Below are positions 62,708 to 64,000 of a DNA stretch of 64,000 bases, in pieces (position 1 is the stretch's first letter; each line of letters begins with the position of its first letter). The notes below the pieces were generated by a model. The model saw only the letters and a program-made list of their open reading frames with translations. It was not told the origin of the DNA and searched no databases. A program made the position numbers and the translations under genes. The stretch is taken from contig JANQNR010000017.1 in the NCBI GenBank assembly GCA_028279475.1, positions 1 through 64,000 of the forward strand, given 5' to 3'. This DNA is from Rickettsiales bacterium. GTDB taxonomy: Bacteria > Pseudomonadota > Alphaproteobacteria > Rickettsiales > UBA998.

Positions 62708-63089
62708 AACATGGATCAGTTTGCTTGTATGCATGTTACTTTCTTACCCGACATATGCTTCAGAGTGCTACGAGCAGGCACTGACACAATCTGCCATGAC
62801 AGAGTGCGCTTATCAGGATTATGTAAAAAACAACGAACGTGTCGAGCGTGCAATGCGAACGCTTACTAATCGTTCAACCCAGCAGGAACGTGAATGGCTG
62901 GATCGTGCAAAAAAGGCATGGGCAACATTCGCAGAGGCACAATGCCAATATAATACTGCTGAAAGTGTCGGCGGGACTTCCAACAAAATGGCAAAATTTC
63001 AGTGCCTAAGCAACATGCAAGACTTCTACGTTGAAGTGTTATTGCGCCAACAAGAATGCATTGAGGGCGATCTATCCTGTAATCACTAG
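62619..63089 (+). CDS. Periplasmic lysozyme-inhibitor-like protein (LprI/DUF1311)
   Basis: Exported protein with an LprI-like domain: ECYEQALTQSAMTECAYQDY, then EREWLDRAKKAWATFAEAQC and MAKFQCLSNM, with paired cysteines. LprI of Mycobacterium is a lysozyme inhibitor. The signal peptide is TWISLLVCMLLSYPTYA. The start is unresolved. The ATG at 62619 lies 89 bases inside the lysozyme gene and gives a long basic leader; the first starts after the lysozyme stop are a TTG at 62721 and an ATG at 62733, both leaving a short, uncharged signal peptide. It is probably the immunity partner of the lysozyme. Confidence 0.75.
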   Translation: MGRFRLAEDSKKDESRSVRCSYYSWKTANKTWISLLVCMLLSYPTYASECYEQALTQSAMTECAYQDYVKNNERVERAMRTLTNRSTQQEREWLDRAKKAWATFAEAQCQYNTAESVGGTSNKMAKFQCLSNMQDFYVEVLLRQQECIEGDLSCNH

Positions 63090-63227
63090 TTACACTATGC
63101 AAGAACTCCAACTGCTAATATCAAAGACACGAGAGATAGGAGGCTTGTCCACCCTATCCAAGGATACTGCTAAATCCCTGTCATTTCCCGCTAGATTCCG
63201 ACCCAACAGATCGCTATAACTTGATGT

Positions 63228-64000
63228 GTGACTGATTCAGATACCGCACTGCGACATACTGCTACCCGCCATGACACGCGCGGCTACCCGCTGTATGACC
63301 CACACGATGAACATGACGCCTGTGGGGTAGGATTGATCGCTTCCATTGATGGCGTCGCTCGTCGGGATGTGGTGCAGAAGGGTATTGAAGCACTCAAATC
63401 AGTCTGGCACCGGGGCGCGGTTAATGCCGACGGCAAAACCGGAGACGGTGCAGGCGTGCACCTGCAAATTCCCGACACCTTCTTTTCCCGTGAAATTCCC
63501 GGTTATGCCGCAGCGCGGCAAAGTGGGCGGCAGGTTGGCGTCGGTATGTTGTTTCTACCGCGTACCGACACGGAAGCCCAGGAGACGGCACGACTCATTC
63601 TGGAGACGGAAATCATCCGCTTTGGTTATGACATTATCGGCTGGCGCCAGGTGCCGGTGCGCACTGATGTGATTGGTGAGGATGCCGCCAAGGCGCGCCC
63701 GGAAATCATGCAGGTGTTTATCCGCTCACATGTGCAGGAATCCAAAGACGATTTTGAAGCCGCCCTTTACATCATTCGCCGGCGCATTGAGCATAGCCTG
63801 CGTAACCGTGCCATCAATGACGGCTATGTGTGCTCACTTTCCTGCCGTTCGATTATCTATAAGGGGCTGTTTCAAGCGGCGCAGCTGTCAGAATTTTACC
63901 CGGAACTGCGCGATCCACTGCTAACCTCCAGCTATATTATCTATCACCAGCGTTTCTCGACTAATACCGCGCCGTGCTGGCATCTGGCGCAACCGTTCCG
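63228..64000 (+). CDS. gltB: Glutamate synthase large subunit, 5' part
   Basis: First 257 codons of GltB, running off the right edge. It starts with GTG at 63228. The class II amidotransferase nucleophile is the Cys of HDACGVGLIASIDG at residue 32, preceded by a propeptide. HRGAVNADGKTGDGAGVHLQ near 62-81 and YHQRFSTNTAPCWHLAQPF near 237-255 are characteristic. It transfers the amide of glutamine to 2-oxoglutarate. No clear ribosome binding site is visible. Confidence 0.93.
   Translation, partial: MTDSDTALRHTATRHDTRGYPLYDPHDEHDACGVGLIASIDGVARRDVVQKGIEALKSVWHRGAVNADGKTGDGAGVHLQIPDTFFSREIPGYAAARQSGRQVGVGMLFLPRTDTEAQETARLILETEIIRFGYDIIGWRQVPVRTDVIGEDAAKARPEIMQVFIRSHVQESKDDFEAALYIIRRRIEHSLRNRAINDGYVCSLSCRSIIYKGLFQAAQLSEFYPELRDPLLTSSYIIYHQRFSTNTAPCWHLAQPF

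Noticed and set aside
63090-63227. 40-codon frame from 63097 between the inhibitor and gltB
   Set aside because: No ribosome binding site, no domain, and it ends just before the gltB start; not distinguishable from chance.

Overview
The window reads as the chromosome of a mid-GC alphaproteobacterium carrying a large integrated mobilizable element. Alphaproteobacterial markers are a single bifunctional RelA/SpoT (Rsh), a membrane-anchored class I cytochrome c, a DUF6898 protein and the form of the dcw and aroK-aroB-corC clusters. I cannot name the genus; an abundance of palindromic intergenic repeats and small orphan genes suggests a little-studied lineage.

Positions 1 to about 25.8 kb are an accessory element. 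It starts with a large serine recombinase, followed on the minus strand by a transfer module (VirD4/TraG-type coupling protein plus small and membrane proteins). A relaxase-helicase with a small coupled partner closes the element at 22.5-25.5 kb. No VirB-type secretion channel is visible, so it looks mobilizable rather than self-transmissible, unless the rest lies left of the window. Cargo between the transfer genes: an AT-rich unknown gene paired with an ankyrin protein, a small serine resolvase, a PHP-SMC ATPase of the TrlF type, a 1546-residue RTX protein with an upstream partner, ArdA antirestriction protein, an AbrB/PIN toxin-antitoxin pair with a readable promoter-operator, and a DUF2971 protein.

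Positions 25.8-45.7 kb are mostly core genome: rsh; the dcw cluster (68-aa protein, mraZ, rsmH, ftsL, ftsI, murE, murF), preceded by helically phased TGGG boxes that match the MraZ operator; nadA; a cytochrome c; hslU without hslV; a GH65 sugar phosphorylase/hydrolase; leuD and leuB separated by an orphan gene; and a VanX-type dipeptidase. Orphan genes with their own terminators and several palindromic repeats sit between these. One of them is an unusual minus-strand 56-codon gene with a near-perfect ribosome binding site laid over a run of hairpins (39.18-39.42 kb).

Positions 45.8-64 kb hold a 2351-residue modular RTX/cadherin-like protein. Next is a compact EcoRV-type restriction-modification system, AT-rich and evidently acquired. 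Then come DUF6898, corC, aroB, aroK, two glutaredoxins, polyphosphate kinase, an overlapping lysozyme/lysozyme-inhibitor pair, and the 5' part of gltB, which runs off the right edge.
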